64,000 bases of DNA from assembly GCA_023974075.1 (NCBI GenBank), contig CM043801.1, forward strand, positions 33,173,748 to 33,237,747, given 5' to 3'. A program made the position numbers and the translations under genes. This DNA is from Chaenocephalus aceratus. Its lineage: Eukaryota > Chordata > Actinopteri > Perciformes > Channichthyidae. Every line of letters begins with the position of its first letter. Position 1 is the stretch's first letter. The notes under the pieces were generated by a model. It ran no database searches. It had not been told where the DNA came from and saw only the letters and a list, made by a program, of their open reading frames with translations. Below, one piece after another: positions 27,796 to 40,383 of the stretch.

Positions 27796-29319
27796 AAATG
27801 TGCATTGACAGCCCTACATATACATAGGACAAAGTAAAAACCAACATGTATGACCTAGACTTTATATTGAAATACAAATATACTACGCAAATATAAAATA
27901 AAGCGACATTTGGACAACATGTTTATTCCCCCTCTCCCTCAGTGGTAGAAGAAAGTTATCTATTGGAACTGTAACTCTGCACGCCTTTTGATATATGTAC
28001 AAATAAGAAGTAATAACCTGTTTGTTCCCCCTCTCTTCCTCAGATGTATTCCTACACGTGGGTCCAGGGCGCAGCGCCCCCTAACGGCACTGAGAGGCAG
28101 GGGTTCTGCGTTCGCTCCACCGTGCGTCTCTCCAAAGCTCTGTCCCCGGCCTTCGACCTGAAGGAGTACACCTCCAAAGATTACTCCACGTGGACAGAGT
28201 CCCGTTGGAAGGTCATCAAAGGACGCATTTTCCTGGTGGCGAGTCCCGACCTGGAGGTAAGCGTCCTTCCTCAGATTTAACACACCAAGTGATGCTGGCG
28301 CACGTTGTGCTTTCTTAGAGAACAGAAAGGGAATACTTCCTTCTATTGAGAGGCGCCTTTCAAAGCCCCCAAGGACACATTCAGTACATGGCCGTTACAT
28401 GTATGATATGTGTGTCATGTGTATTTGTAAAGTGCTTTGAGCATCTGGAAAAGCGCTATATTAAATGTAAGGAATTATTATTATTATTATTATTATTCAT
28501 AAAATATTCGAAGGAAAGGTTTAAGACAGTACAACAAAAGGACCGGAACAGGGAACATGTAGAAGTAGATACAACATTGAAAAGCAATACCATTATAAAT
28601 GCAGCTTACACACAGGATATTACTTGGTTGCATTCAATGATTGATGAAGGCCTCTTTAAGGTGAAGACTTTCTGTTGTTCAGCAGCAGACTAGTTAGTGA
28701 CTAGCTGGTGAGCATAGTTTTCAGTGTCAGTGGAGACCAAAATGGGTGTAAATATTTGACTTGAATTCATCAAATTGATCAAATAAACACAACTACAAGC
28801 AATTTCAATGTTGCTTTGTGTCTGCTGTGTGTACGTGAGGAAAACATGCAGATCTCTTTAAGAGGAAGCTGGCCTTCTGTTCGTCCCAAAGGGGAATCCA
28901 GCTTTTCACTCTGTTATTGGATTTTTAACTCTTAAGTCGTAAGCTAAAATAAGATAAGACTTTATTTAATTGTTGTGCCAGTTACAAAAATACAATACAA
29001 TCAACACAGCAGTTAAATATCTACAGGAAACAGGAAACATAGACGGTCACATAATTAATGCAAATATGAACAGTATTCAGTAGTGCAAAAAAACGTAGTG
29101 GCAGATACGTAATTGCACGTTATTAATAATAATATTGCACATGTTGTATAGCAGCGAGTGTTCTGTAACGATGCCATCTGTCTGTCTCCCTCCCAGATGA
29201 TGACGCTGGGTGTGGGCGTCGCCGTGCTGATCGCCTCCCTCCTGCTGACGTACATCATGAGCTCGAAGGCCGACATCCTCTTCAGCTCGGGACGGGAACC
29301 CGCCAACGCCACCTACTGA
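15269..29319 (+). CDS. ncstn: nicastrin, gamma-secretase subunit
   Basis: Nicastrin is the large glycosylated ectodomain subunit of gamma-secretase, which cleaves Notch and APP within the membrane. The ATG has strong context (aagATGg). Exons: 15269-15326, 16800-16901, 17356-17479, 19204-19325, 19941-20086, 20831-20975, 21598-21710, 23057-23209, 23319-23423, 24447-24524, 24848-25016, 25118-25220, 25815-25913, 26930-27017, 27165-27328, 28044-28256, 29197-29319. Seen: a hydrophobic leader ([12 protein letters not shown]), the conserved [15 protein letters not shown], the DYIGSS motif (residues ~325-330) in [15 protein letters not shown], the [15 protein letters not shown] block, and a single C-terminal membrane segment ([13 protein letters not shown]) followed by a short tail ending NATY. 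Total coding length is 2105 nt, one short of a multiple of three: exons 11 and 12 do not join in frame (see findings). Otherwise it is collinear with the 709-residue human protein. Confidence 0.96.
16112..16585. repeat. teleost interspersed repeat (tacttaagta-rich)
   Basis: It starts ggggtgggatgggaagtaac and ends gggtacttcttccacctct, with many copies of the words tactt, agtac and aagta. This is a very common fish interspersed element that I cannot assign to a class. Related fragments may lie at ~30480-30840 and ~53780-53880. It lies in ncstn intron 1. Confidence 0.5.
17585..18432. mobile_element. DNA element with 21-bp perfect TIRs
   Basis: The left end tagaccctccagaaaaacgc and right end gcgtttttctggagggtcta are perfect inverted repeats bounding 848 bp in ncstn intron 3. 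Near both ends are 'atgcgg' and 'tgcgatc' words. The minus strand at 17917-18117 encodes a short fragment ([17 protein letters not shown], then THFDSFKH) resembling the N-terminal zinc-binding region of CGGBP1-like proteins, which derive from hAT transposases. A clear 8-bp duplication was not found. Confidence 0.75.
20138..20565. mobile_element. fragments of TTAA-type element family
   Basis: Two end-type sequences of the family seen at 12898 and 55981 occur in the same orientation: catgataggtccccttta at ~20140 and agcataataggcccccttc at ~20547. Between them lies family-like interior sequence (gaacattaaagcacgg, acatgtcccaggagag). This looks like one partial copy abutting another. It lies in ncstn intron 5. 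Confidence 0.5.
21843..22424. mobile_element. hAT non-autonomous element with 8-bp TSD
   Basis: A 582-bp element in ncstn intron 7 with left end taaggctgtccggaata and right end attcgggtacagcccta (imperfect inverted repeats). It is flanked by a perfect 8-bp direct repeat GTGATCTC at 21835-21842 and 22425-22432. Subterminal 'gatattcgg' words occur on both sides. No intact transposase is present. Confidence 0.85.
22770..22885 (-). repeat. LINE/SINE 3'-tail fragment, antisense
   Basis: An aataatattaataatgc run precedes attttatttatcaagggc and gctttacaaagata, the reverse of the 'gtaaagcgcttt...ataaat(ATT)n' tail typical of L2-like retroelements and the SINEs that share that tail. Similar antisense pieces occur at ~2860-2930 and ~51160-51230. 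Confidence 0.4.
23476..23900. mobile_element. hAT-type left end (caggggtcggcaaccc)
   Basis: Caggggtcggcaaccc followed by tggtggcacgcggcaa is a characteristic terminus of vertebrate hAT elements. I found no matching right terminus, so this is a truncated copy of uncertain extent in the ncstn intron between 23423 and 24447. A pure C tract of about 22 lies downstream at ~23977-23997. Confidence 0.5.
26008..26400. repeat. interspersed repeat (ggaaaggttttggaaaa type)
   Basis: Repeated words ccctggaaaggttttggaaa, gttttggaaaagtcatgg and, further on, gtcatggaaaattagg resemble a common fish interspersed element. No termini or target duplication were resolved. Low-confidence boundaries in an ncstn intron. 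Confidence 0.3.
27608..27795. repeat. GTA/GTG trinucleotide tract
   Basis: About 190 bp of interleaved (GTA)n and (GTG)n blocks in the ncstn intron after exon 15. It reads as poly-Val, poly-Ser/Gly or (minus strand) poly-Leu/Pro in different frames, so open frames here are compositional artefacts. Confidence 0.95.
28426..28497 (+). repeat. L2-like retroelement 3' tail with (ATT)n
   Basis: Gtaaagtgctttgagcatct, then aaaagcgctatattaaatg and a run of ATT trinucleotides at 28476-28497, is the classic fish L2/SINE 3' terminus. The 5' part is not recognisable. Confidence 0.6.
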
Positions 29320-30338
29320 TCCAGACTGACCACTACTACTTCTAATACTACTACTACTATTTCTACAAGTACTACTTCTGCCCCACCCTGACATGAACAC
29401 GGTCTTTTCTTTCAAACACGTCACAAGTAGGTACACGGACAGGTTAGACACAGAAGCAGAGGTTTTTCTTCTTCCGACTACTCCATGTTTAAGGACTCAC
29501 TCAGGTGAGGCGGGACATGAAGACTGGACCGGACTGGACTCATCAGGGTCAAACAGGCCCTGTCAGTGGACAAGATGTTTATATTTCTTTTGTTTTAAAG
29601 GTTTTTTGTTTTCTCTTTTTATTGTCAAAGGAGGTTTACTCTGTCCTGGGATAGGCACTAAACATTGAGCATTACTTTGAACATATGTGTCTGATTGTGA
29701 ATATGTAAATGTGACCGAGTGTGTGAGTGTGTAGGGGATGATTATCAGTGTGTGTGTGTGTGTGTCTGAACTTTGAATGAGGATTGCGATGGTATGTGCA
29801 ATACTGTAGCTGTCTTCTCTGTCATTATAGTTAACTTATCAATCAGTTCTAATAAGAAGAAACCACTTTTTGAGTCAGTGAACACGTAGTTAAATTTAAG
29901 TTTTTTTGCTAATTCTGGAAATGTGTGGTGGTGTTTTTGATAAGTTTTAGGTTCTTGGACAACAATCCTAAATATTTATATTTGCGGAGTCCCAGTACAC
30001 ATATGAATACTACACATGTATGTAGTGGTAGACCCACTGCAATTTCACATATTGTGATATTTGTGTGGAGAAGAAGAATCCCCCTGAGCACGGCATGGCA
30101 GACACACTTTACTTTATATCCATCAAAACGTCAAATCCAGTCAGAGAATCTTGTGTTTCGACACGTCTAATGCGCTGGTGCTCTGGTTGTGCACTCCTTT
30201 TGCTTTGGACCTTTTTGACAAGGTTTCTTTTAATGATGACTTTGTAAAGAAAAGTGTCAACACGCAGAAGGGTTTTAATTAATGTTGTTGTAATGTAACG
30301 GCTGGAATCAACGACCAATTGTGATGCCTTGATGAAGA

Positions 30339-30344
30339 AATAAA
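30339..30344 (+). terminator. ncstn: ncstn polyadenylation signal
   Basis: AATAAA about 1.02 kb after the ncstn stop, followed by a T-rich stretch (ttttttttcc, ttttttcttt). No better AATAAA occurs between the stop and this point, so this is the likely end of the transcript. Confidence 0.7.
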
Positions 30345-32927
30345 CATTGCTTTTTTTTCCATTTTTTTCTTTCCTTTAATTGCCAACAAACTGCTGAAAT
30401 GTGACCGATGTTTCGGCCTGAAGAGCTTCCTGTTATGAGTAACGCTGGAGTTTGAGGTGGACAGTGAAATTATATCTAACTATGGTAAAAGAAAAGTAAC
30501 ATCACTGTCAAAATGCTACAAGTGAAATCCTTGCATAAAAAGTTAAGTACAAGTACATAAGTATTAGCATTAAAATATACTTAAATTACAAAAATTGAAA
30601 GAGCTTATTCTGCACATCAATACACAACATATCATATTATATTATATACTTCGGGGTTAGTAAAGTAGGAGCTTTTTCTGTTTTGTACTATATATTCCCG
30701 GATACCTTGTTAATTTCAATATCAGGTCCAAAAAGTAACCTTTAATATTAGATTAATAATTTGTTGATTTTATACTGTATTATTAGTCCGAATTACCTAA
30801 TATTTTAAGTAGCAGGAAATGGAAATACTCAGCAAAGTACCTTGAATGTCTTTCATTTTTGTAAAGCACCTTGAATTGCCTGGTGCTGAAAGGTGCTATA
30901 TAAATAAACTTGCCTTGCCTTGCCTACAAATTAAAATAATAAAGTACTTTAGTAAATAAGTTATTGTCAACCATTGACTGGAAGCGTTGCACCCAACAGT
31001 CTCATGAAATATAAGCAGCCAAATACTGGTTCCTCCGTTTACCATTTTATTTAAACATTTAAACAAACAAGCCTTTATCAAAGCACCTCAAGCGTGATAT
31101 CCTACTTTTGGAATAACATCTAAACCAGTGGTTCTCAACTGGTGGGTCGCGGACCCGTTTGGAGTGGGTCGCAGAGGTGTGAGTGAAGGAAAAAAAAAAA
31201 AAATGTTGTTGAAAAAGTCAAACTTTTATTTTGAAGGCCTGATTTTCTAACGCTGTGCATGCAGTCGGCGTTGGACTGGAAGTACCGGAGACCATAAACG
31301 GTTTTGAAAACTTCTGTCACGTAGTGATCATCTTCTCAATACAATATATTTGCTGATGTTTTCTCGAGTCTTCTGGCCAATCAGAATCAAGATTGTTGCC
31401 GGAAGTCCCCACGGAGAATAACTTTGCGGTAGAACTCTTCTTTATACATCCATGGGTACAACTTCAGATACAAATGAACACGTAATGAAACATGACTCCC
31501 GGTTTGATGATTGACAGGTCACAGAACTATCAACTAACAATGGGGGCTATCTACCCTTACCCACAATTTAAAGTAAGTCACACAGACTATCTCCTCTTTA
31601 CTCTTCTCGCAGCAAGATGTCAGAACAAAGTGAAAAAACAAACAATGGCATACAATATTAACATGTCGGGTAGTAATAGATGTATTTATTTTCTTCTCAG
31701 AGTACCAGAATGCATAGTTTATGTTAGTATTTCTAAAAATCTCCTGGGGGAGAATCCCCCCAGACCCCCTGCTGGGTTGGGTTTTCAGCATGCGTGCTTT
31801 TTTATATAGTTCAGCTTTGATTCCATCATCTCATTAAAACTTTTTTAAAGCATACTTTAGTTCTGGGAAGGGATATATGGACTGTACTTCACTTTTATCA
31901 ATATTGTATGCTGAAAAGCGTATATATTACAGCACGTTTTTTTGTTGAATAGATTTGAGTGCTTCAAAATGTTGGGTCACACCTTTTATCACAAATCACA
32001 TCTCAATTATTATGTGTCAGCATGAAATATAATTGGTACGCTGAAGACAAAGTATTGGGATGTGTGTTTTTGTACAGCCGCAGTCCATGTGTTGAGGTCA
32101 CTTCACCTGAACCACACGGAGGAAGCCTAATCGTCTCTTTGGATACACGACACCACTGGGTTTCAGCCTTTTGACCTTTTGACCCCTTGAACATGGAGTC
32201 AATGAGCTGTAAGCAGCGCATCAGATACATTTACTACCCTGAGGCTTACAACACATACATCCAGTATTTTACGAAAGTTCACAGATTGAAAAACAATTCT
32301 GAAAAACAATTGTTTAGAAGAACTGCAGTAGGTTTTTTATCCCGTTTGTCAGACTGTGACTGGTCAGTTGGAGGGGTCCTGAACCCGTAGATTTTAAGCT
32401 AAAAACACATTTATTACCATTAATTTCTTCTTTATTTATTTTATCTTTAAGGGTTTTTAAAGATGTTTGTATGTGTTGGTTTCTTTGGTTTGTTCTAGCG
32501 AGAAACAGCCTCATTCTACAAATAAATAATCAGGTTTTATTAATTTGAGTCATTGAGAACAATCAAATATCATCACAGAAATGGGAGTTATTCACAAAAA
32601 GCATTTCATAAATGCATGTTGTGTCTTTAATAAGTGAGGGCACACCATGATTAACCCTGCTCTAATTACCCATATGAGTTTAACATGTTAAAGGACTACT
32701 TTTGTTGGTTATATCATATTTTCCTGTATGTAATAGCGTTTGAATGCATCTGGACCAATAGTGTTTTTTAACAGCTTTTTAATGATGATGTTGATTGTTG
32801 TTCTGGTGGATCTTCCCATCAGCAGCTCCATTACATGTTGCTCTTTGTAATGGGCCACTTATTTTGTGATATAATACTGACCACTGCTCACTGTGGGGAC
32901 ACACACACACACACACACACGCGCACA

Positions 32928-32982
<55 letters not shown>

Positions 32983-33000
32983 TGATTTTGTGAACACACC
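30345..33000. other. ncstn-vangl2 intergenic region
   Basis: No gene was recognised. It holds an L2-like tail at ~30856-30924 (cttgaattgcctggtgctga, then ttgccttgcc repeats), a hAT left terminus at 31132 (cagtggttctcaactggtgg with gggtcgcggaccc) without a matching right end, and a CA tract at ~32899-32980. Human NHLH1, which lies between NCSTN and VANGL2 there, is not visible here. Confidence 0.5.
32899..32981. repeat. CA microsatellite upstream of vangl2 exon 1
   Basis: About 80 bp of (CA)n interrupted by gcgc and a single cacc, ending about 20 bp before the putative vangl2 first exon. Alternating purine-pyrimidine runs of this kind can adopt Z-DNA, but a promoter role is only a guess. Confidence 0.9.
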
Positions 33001-33129
33001 GTCTCACAGGCCCTGTCCCCCGGGGGCAGAGGAGGGGCCAAAGTGAGCGGAGGCGGGGCGCACGGTGCTACGGCTGAGTGGAAAGAAAGTGGAAAGTGAG
33101 AAAATACCTGAATGGACAATCTACACTAA
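33001..33129 (+). other. vangl2: probable vangl2 non-coding exon 1
   Basis: A GC-rich segment (cccccgggggcagaggagggg, gcggaggcggggcgcac) ends at a textbook donor (cactaa|gtaagt, GT at 33130). The acceptor of the exon carrying the vangl2 ATG is at 49190-49191, so a 5' non-coding exon must exist upstream. This is the best candidate. No ATG-led coding potential was seen. The start is arbitrary because the transcription start cannot be read. Confidence 0.45.
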
Positions 33130-35561
33130 GTAAGTCGTATTTGTGTGTTGAAAATGTCTTTTAAAATGCTGCTTGGTGGTTGGAGTACGGGTGCATGTGC
33201 GCTGCTATTACGCGGGCGGAGGGCAGGGCTCGGAGATCTCCGGTTTCCCCAAACAATAGTCGACAGGACGCGATGGTCGCCTTTTTTTTTTTTATAACCA
33301 CAGGGAAGTTAAGGACCCTCGGCGTCCCTATTGTTGTTCTCACCGAGGCCACGTAGCTCTGAGGGGCGATTTCAAACGTGGGAGGAAGGGGGTAATGTTT
33401 ATGACCAGAGGATAGAAAGGGTTCACGGAGAGGGGATGCGCATGGGGGGGATAATCGCGTCCAGTTTGATTACTGTAGGCCGAGGGATTTTGAATTTCTG
33501 AGTGCTTCATTCATTTACTGTGAGGGCGTCCCGTTTGGAGACGCGAAGGCGGAAGAAAAGGAGCATTTCTGGATCATTTGGCATCAGGACGCCACCGGTG
33601 GGGCCTGGGAGTCTCCCATTGTCCTGCCTGTACTACAGCACCCTCCCTTTTCATTTTGTAGGTCGCACAACTCTTTTATATTCGCCCTAAATGCTGCTGG
33701 TTCCTCACAGTAAGTCAGCCTTTTGTGCATGTGGAGTGTTGTTGAATTATTGATGCGGCTTGCCTCTTGATCCGTGTCACCGCATCCACCGGTGGGAAGC
33801 TAAGAAGTGTCCAAATGGCTTAATGCGATTTTGCGCCGATCAAATGTTGGAATTCAAAGTGAAACAGAGTCATGTTTCTGCTGTAGCAACAGGCCCCGGT
33901 TTACCCAGCTGTGGTGGGGGCTTCATGTACATGCTGGCTTTGTAAATGCTTTATTTCATGGTAAACATGAGAGTAATGGGCTTACTGTGCGAGGAATAGA
34001 CTACTTTTATAATTGATCAGGGATACAAAGCACTAACGTATGGTATACAGCGCGGACAGATGGAATACTATAGTGATAAAGCAGGACATACATGAAGTAT
34101 TGCATGGTCACTGTACATATACTGTAACAGGGATTTTACAGTCATATCACAGTACAGTCAGTAAAGCTAGTTCAGTATAGAGATTCTGTTGACACACATG
34201 TGGACGTATCGCTAAACATGGTGAGGTAATATCTTAATATGGTCCAGTAGGTCATGACCCACCTTTTTATTTTCTGTTTTATCATTAAGTCAAAACTAGT
34301 GACTCCTTACAGAGTAGAAGGTGACTTACAATTACAATCCTCACATTCATGAAGCTGGATAAGTCTATGTATGACATTTTAACTTAAGTATCCGAAACAA
34401 TCTATTGACTGTGAAAATATGTTGGCAATTATCATCAATTGAAAGACTGCTGCTGAATTACAGAACCTGCGTCTTTGGTTTACTTGAGTTTATTGACAAG
34501 AAATTGAGATACAATCCTGAAAACAACCGATATTATGAATACGACAGCTGTTACTCAATGTCTGATTTAGGAGCAGAACAAAATACTTAAAGCTGTGAAA
34601 TGAATTTTCTCTTCAGGGAGAATAAGGCATTCTTGTCATCTGTATCACATCTTGTTGTATTACATTGTTAAACGCCTAAACGCTCGAGGGGAAATCGTCC
34701 AATGTCATGTTTACTCAATTTACACAGATATGAGAAAACCAAATCATCCCGAGAATCTAGAAACTAACACATATGGAAATCAATTATCAAATGCAATCAC
34801 GTGACAGTGTGTGGGTTGTTTGCAATGGCTGGAAAACAGTCGGGCTGCAACTAATGATTATGTTGGTTATCAAATATTCTGCTTATTATCTTCGAGATGA
34901 GTTGATTCACCAACTGGTCTACAAAATGTCAGATAATATGTCCACGGCGAATGTCCAGTCCCAAACCCAAAGATGTCCAGTTGAATATGATAATGGAGAA
35001 AAGCTGGAAATCTTCATAACGAGGACGCCGGAAACGCACTGTTTGCATAAAAAAGACTTTAACGATGAAACAATTTATTATTTATGACTTGCAGCTTTTG
35101 AAGGCAGTCCCTATTACATCTGTTGTCTGTTACATCTGTAGGTCCTTTAGTGCGCATCGTTGCTCATTTGAAAGGCATGTTGTTGAGGTTTTCAAATGTC
35201 ATTTTAAAATACTTTAAAACAGCAAATTAGATTTCCCTCAGCCGCCGCTGTAGACATCTCAAAACCCAGAGGAGATGCAACTGGAACGACCTGGTTATGG
35301 GGGTAATGTTGTTTATGGTTCTGGTTAATCTGACCCTCAAACATGTTTGTCTAACTGGATTTATGAGGAAATGTATGTGGCCCCACACAGGCTAATGGAG
35401 CGGAGTCCCGTATCTGCACCACATCCATCGATCTGCGCTCATTCAGCCACTTCCTGTCTACTCAATACTTTGTTTGGATATGAAGACAGATCGTGTGGAG
35501 AGGTCTGTTTTGAATCACAGCGCAGAGCAGAGGACAGGCCTGTTGATCCAACCATATCCGG

Positions 35562-35952
<391 letters not shown>

Positions 35953-36842
35953 ACAGTGATGAGCCTCTTCCCCTGCGCGTCCCTGGGTGTGTGCGCACGC
36001 TTATTTTCACAGTTGGCACATCAGGCCTCACACGGCCGTTGAATGGAGCCGGTCAGTTCGCAGACGAAGGCCCAGATTGCTGCTCCGCCTGACAGCTGCT
36101 GTCTCTGTTCCAGCAGCTCCAAATGTTCGATGACAGCTTGATTTCTTTTTGCCTTTGGGAAAGAGAGGCTGTACAAAATCCTACATCTGCTCGTTTTTAA
36201 ATGTTTGACGCTCCCTTCACGTCAGCAGCTACATTCCTGGGTAATTTTTGTAGCTTTTTATAAGTGGGTTTGAGGAATTTACACGGGAGCATGGACTTAA
36301 TGACGGAACATTTAAATCAAAATGTTCACCTTTGCAAGGCAAGTTTATATATAAAATGTTTGACTAAAACACTAAGGGGGATATACATAATGCACAGGAG
36401 CCACATCTTTATCGGAAAAAAGTTAGATATAGCTTTTATATTTGTGAATATTCATTTTAAATGCAACAGATATAAGGGCAAGGTTTTTTTTTGACATATT
36501 TTAATACTGGTGTCTGTGCACGTTTTGTACAGGCACCAAAACGACCTTCACTTAATGCCTCGTTTTTTAAAAATGCAGTAAAAGCAGACAAATAACGTTG
36601 TTTGAATAAAATAGATATTCTGGATAAAGTAATAAGATGTAAGGAAAAAGTTCTCATTCTCCATTTATAAACAGGCTACGTGCGTTGGCTTCTATTCTTT
36701 AGATTAAATTGGACGTTTTTTTAAACAAAAGGTGAAATAAAATAACTCCAGTATTGAAATTAGATTCCTGGCAGAGAGGTTTTTTTAAAGAGATATGATT
36801 GAAAAGATGATTCCCTTTTTTAAATGATTTTTTCCCTCGAAT

Positions 36843-37232
36843 ACTTTTCACAGAGTTTTGATGGGTGGCTCGTAAAACATGTCTGGTCGTAAAGAACCGG
36901 GGTGATTTGCTACCGTAATTTCTCGTTTGGAATATGAGGAAATTAACTGCGGTCTGGCTCTCCCAGCATACACGTGGTTTGATTGGCTAGCGCTTGTACT
37001 AGCAGATTTGCATAAACGGGATTTGATTGGCTGGCGCTTCCAGCTCAGCTTCAAAAGTTGAACATTGCTCAACCTTTGAATCCTGGAAATCCTGGAAATC
37101 TTCGCTTCGCTCCCCACAATGCAGTTCGGCGAAAAGCAAGGCAAAGTGACGTCATCCCCATTCAAAGTCAATGGGAGAGAAGCGGTGGAAGATTCGGCGA
37201 AAGCTGCTGTGTGACGTACCGTTAGACTTTGG
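36843..37232 (-). mobile_element. MITE-like element, partial, inverse of 40384-40971
   Basis: Matches the reverse complement of the element at 40384: shared words include cttcgctccccacaatgcag, gacgtcatccccattcaaag and gattggctggcgcttccagc. It ends at gctgtgtgacgtaccgtta, equivalent to the terminal repeat of the other copy. The opposite end is missing. Confidence 0.75.
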
Positions 37233-38084
37233 ACTCACAACCTCATGCAAACACCGTCTATACCGTCTTTCCTAGAAGAAAAGTAGTGGGCTCACAGGAA
37301 ACGGCTATCTTTGCTATCAGTTAACGGTGGATATTAAATGGCTTTATAATCCCTTTGGCCCGAGCAAAGAGAAATATCTAACCTTGCCGCATGTAGGCAT
37401 GAAGCCCAGCATCATTTACTGTTTAATCTCAGACCACACACCTACACAGATTACTGAACCGCCTGTTGTTGGCACCTCTTAAACAAGCCCAGAGTGAACA
37501 AGGGTCATTTTCTTTTTTTAGAAATCAGACTTTGAGGCAGGGTTGTGAGAAATGAACGAGTTTGTGTGTCAAAAGAAAACCCTGAAATAACCTAAAGAAG
37601 GGCACTGCTGTTTGTTTAACAATGGCGTTCCAGGAGCAGAGGCAATATCGGTAAAAAGGGACCGAGCTAATTATTAACAATGTCAGGTTATGTTTTCACA
37701 GAAAGTCTGTTGCTTGTTTATTTAACGTTAATGCAGCTGACTTCAGTGGATTAGAAGAGTTCCGGGGGAAGCTCATTAAGTAGGACATAGGACACTGGGA
37801 TGAATAGGAAACCTTATCCACTCAAACACTGGACCACACCCCTGAAGATCAAGTGCTCCATCGTATTCTCACTAACAGTCTGTCAGAGAGACAGGCTCGT
37901 CTCAAACTGCAGTTCAAGTTGAAGTCGTTGAAGAGTAGATTAGCCTAGCGCAGCTCAAGTGTCAGTGTTTCGCATACTACGGACGAAAGTGCCATAATAT
38001 ACAAGCTAAAGGCATTCAGTGTTTATGTTTATCCTGTAAAAGACATGTTCGGCTACAGGGCTGGCTAAATGTATAACATTGCTC

Positions 38085-38500
38085 GAATTATGACACTCGG
38101 TATCGATAAATATGAAGCTACAGCCAGTTAGCTTAGCATAAAGACTGGAAACAGCTAGCCCGGCTCTTTCGGCAGCACCTTAAAAACTCACTACTTTACA
38201 TGTTTATCACAATAGTTTGAGCTATATCAAACATGTAGCTGTTTAATGTGGGGTAATGTGCTGGACTGTTTCTACTATCCCCATTTAAAGCAGCACATTG
38301 AAGCTTTAGCTCCAGCTATTATAGGCTACAGATGAAACAACATATTTTTTTGTCGAATAAGAAATTGTAGCTTTACACTACAGGTGCTAATAGATGGATT
38401 TAGCTATTTTTAAACAGTGGTTTCCCGGCTTTATGCTAAGCTAAGCTAATCTGCTGCTAGTTCCAGCAACATAGTTACTGTAGAAACATGGCGAGATGAG
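38085..38500. repeat. fish foldback-type repeat (gcttagcataaagactgg)
   Basis: Left part: ccagttagcttagcataaag with actggaaacagctagcc. Right part: gctttatgctaagctaagct. These are inverted relative to each other, a layout I recognise from a widespread teleost repeat. Class uncertain; boundaries approximate. Confidence 0.5.
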
Positions 38501-39597
38501 GAATACATGCATCAAACTACCCCTTAAAAAAAGAACTTGTCCAGTGATAATATTTATTCTAAGACTTGCAGGGATGGATGTAGAGGGCTCAAGCTCCAAA
38601 AACACTGGATCATACATTTCCCATAATGCAACCAAATAGCATCTTTCATGAGGAACCTCCCTTCCTGGAAACAGCTGTCTTTAAAACGCCAGGCCTCCAA
38701 TTTGTAACAAACTATTTTTGTTAGAAATGTGTGTGTCCAAGTGTTTTTTCTCCGACTTCACAAAACTCCTGCAGAGTTACTGAATGAATCCACCGTGTAC
38801 ATGTTCTAGTACTAACATGATTAATACACAGATCTTCATGTTTAAATAAGGAACTAATGGTTTCATCACAAACACTACTAATGATTTATCTTGTTAGTAA
38901 CAAGTCGGCATACACCTCAGTCTGAAAGCCCAGATTAAGGACTGAAATATATCAGACTTATAATTAATTCCTATCATTAACTGATGTACAAAGAAAAGTA
39001 AGTGTGACAGTTTGTAAAATAGATTTCAGGTCATATTTCATCCCGCTCTTTTCGCTGGTGAGAGGCTCGAGTTACAAACCCGTCTTTTTCTTTCTTCAAG
39101 CTTTTGTCTCTTCTGAAAGACTTGTGGTTTTATGTAGGCTCCACTCAAAAAGGCCACCCTAACCACCACTTCTCATGCTTTTCATACCATATGTGTCTCG
39201 TTATGTGGCAGGTCAGGCGAAGGTGCTGTGACGTCACGATGACAGCAGAAGGGTCAGCGCTGAAATCTGATCTCAGTCCTCCTAACGAAGGAGCCTTTTT
39301 GCTAAGCCTCTTCTTTTACACAGAAATGTAGCCGTCACGCAGAGAGAGACATCTGTCTTCAAACCTGAAGAGATCCAGATGTATGTCACTGTTGCCTTAC
39401 ATGTCCTCAATACAGTGCAGCAAGTAAAGTGTCTTTGGACTAAATATTTGCCTCATCATCCGTCAACAAGTCATACAGCTTTATTGACTATATGCTCAGC
39501 TGGAATATAATGAATTACTCGGCATATACTTGTATTAAGCAAAGTACGATCACTCCCAGGTTTCTCACAGCATGAGCTGGTAGACATTACATTAGAT

Positions 39598-39772
39598 GTC
39601 ATTTGTAGCGACTTACATACACTCAGTCCTGTGGACAATCCCCACAGGAGCAATTTGGGTGAAGTGTCTCGCCCAGGGACACAACGACATGCTGACTGCA
39701 GTGGGACTCGAACTTGCTATCCCTGATTTGAAGTCCAGCACACTATCCACTGAGCCACAGCCGCCCGACACT
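39598..39772 (-). mobile_element. tRNA-derived SINE
   Basis: Read on the minus strand it begins ggcggctgtggctcagtgga (A box tggctcagtgg) and continues to agttcgagtcccac (B box). After this comes a body with gtgtccctgggcgagacact and ttcacccaaattgctcc. This matches the architecture of the common vertebrate/teleost tRNA-headed SINE. It is not a tRNA gene because the acceptor stem does not pair. Promoter boxes look intact. Confidence 0.75.
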
Positions 39773-40383
39773 AGTCCAAATATTGATTTATGTCACGGTG
39801 ATTATTACTGGTGCGATCGTGTTCCATGATTTTCACGATAAGCTACCAAATATTTATTTAGATTTTTACAATTTAGTAATTCTGCTTCGTGAGACGGATC
39901 GAGAAGATACTTTGACAAGACTGGCAACATGGACACTGCATTTGTTCCTCTGAGGATTACCCCCTGACCTTTCATCTCACTTTACCATCAAGGCAAAACA
40001 TCTTCCTTGACCCGATTGACCATCCTTCTGTATACATTTTTTTTGTTGCAAAGTGTGCCTGAAATTGACTGTATTTATCACTCGTGGAGGATTCATCGTT
40101 TTGGGTTTGGTGGCCCTCTTGACTATACTTTTTTGTTCCAGCGTTTTTCAAAAATTTCCCTTGCTTACAGAAATGTTATGAACACATTTCCCTAAAAGGT
40201 TCTTCACGCTCTCCAGAGGATTATCCATTTAAATTGCTGATACTCTTAAAAACCTCCACACACAGAGCAAAATGTAAACTTGGTACACAACAAATATCAT
40301 AAATTAAGAAACACTTTTGATTTGAAGACGTTTCCTTTTTAGTTTGGCAATCAATATTTGGTTTGCCCAACATGCTCTCTAAC

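Noticed and set aside
39700..39772. A tRNA gene on the minus strand
   Set aside because: A and B boxes are present but the acceptor stem does not pair and a SINE body follows.
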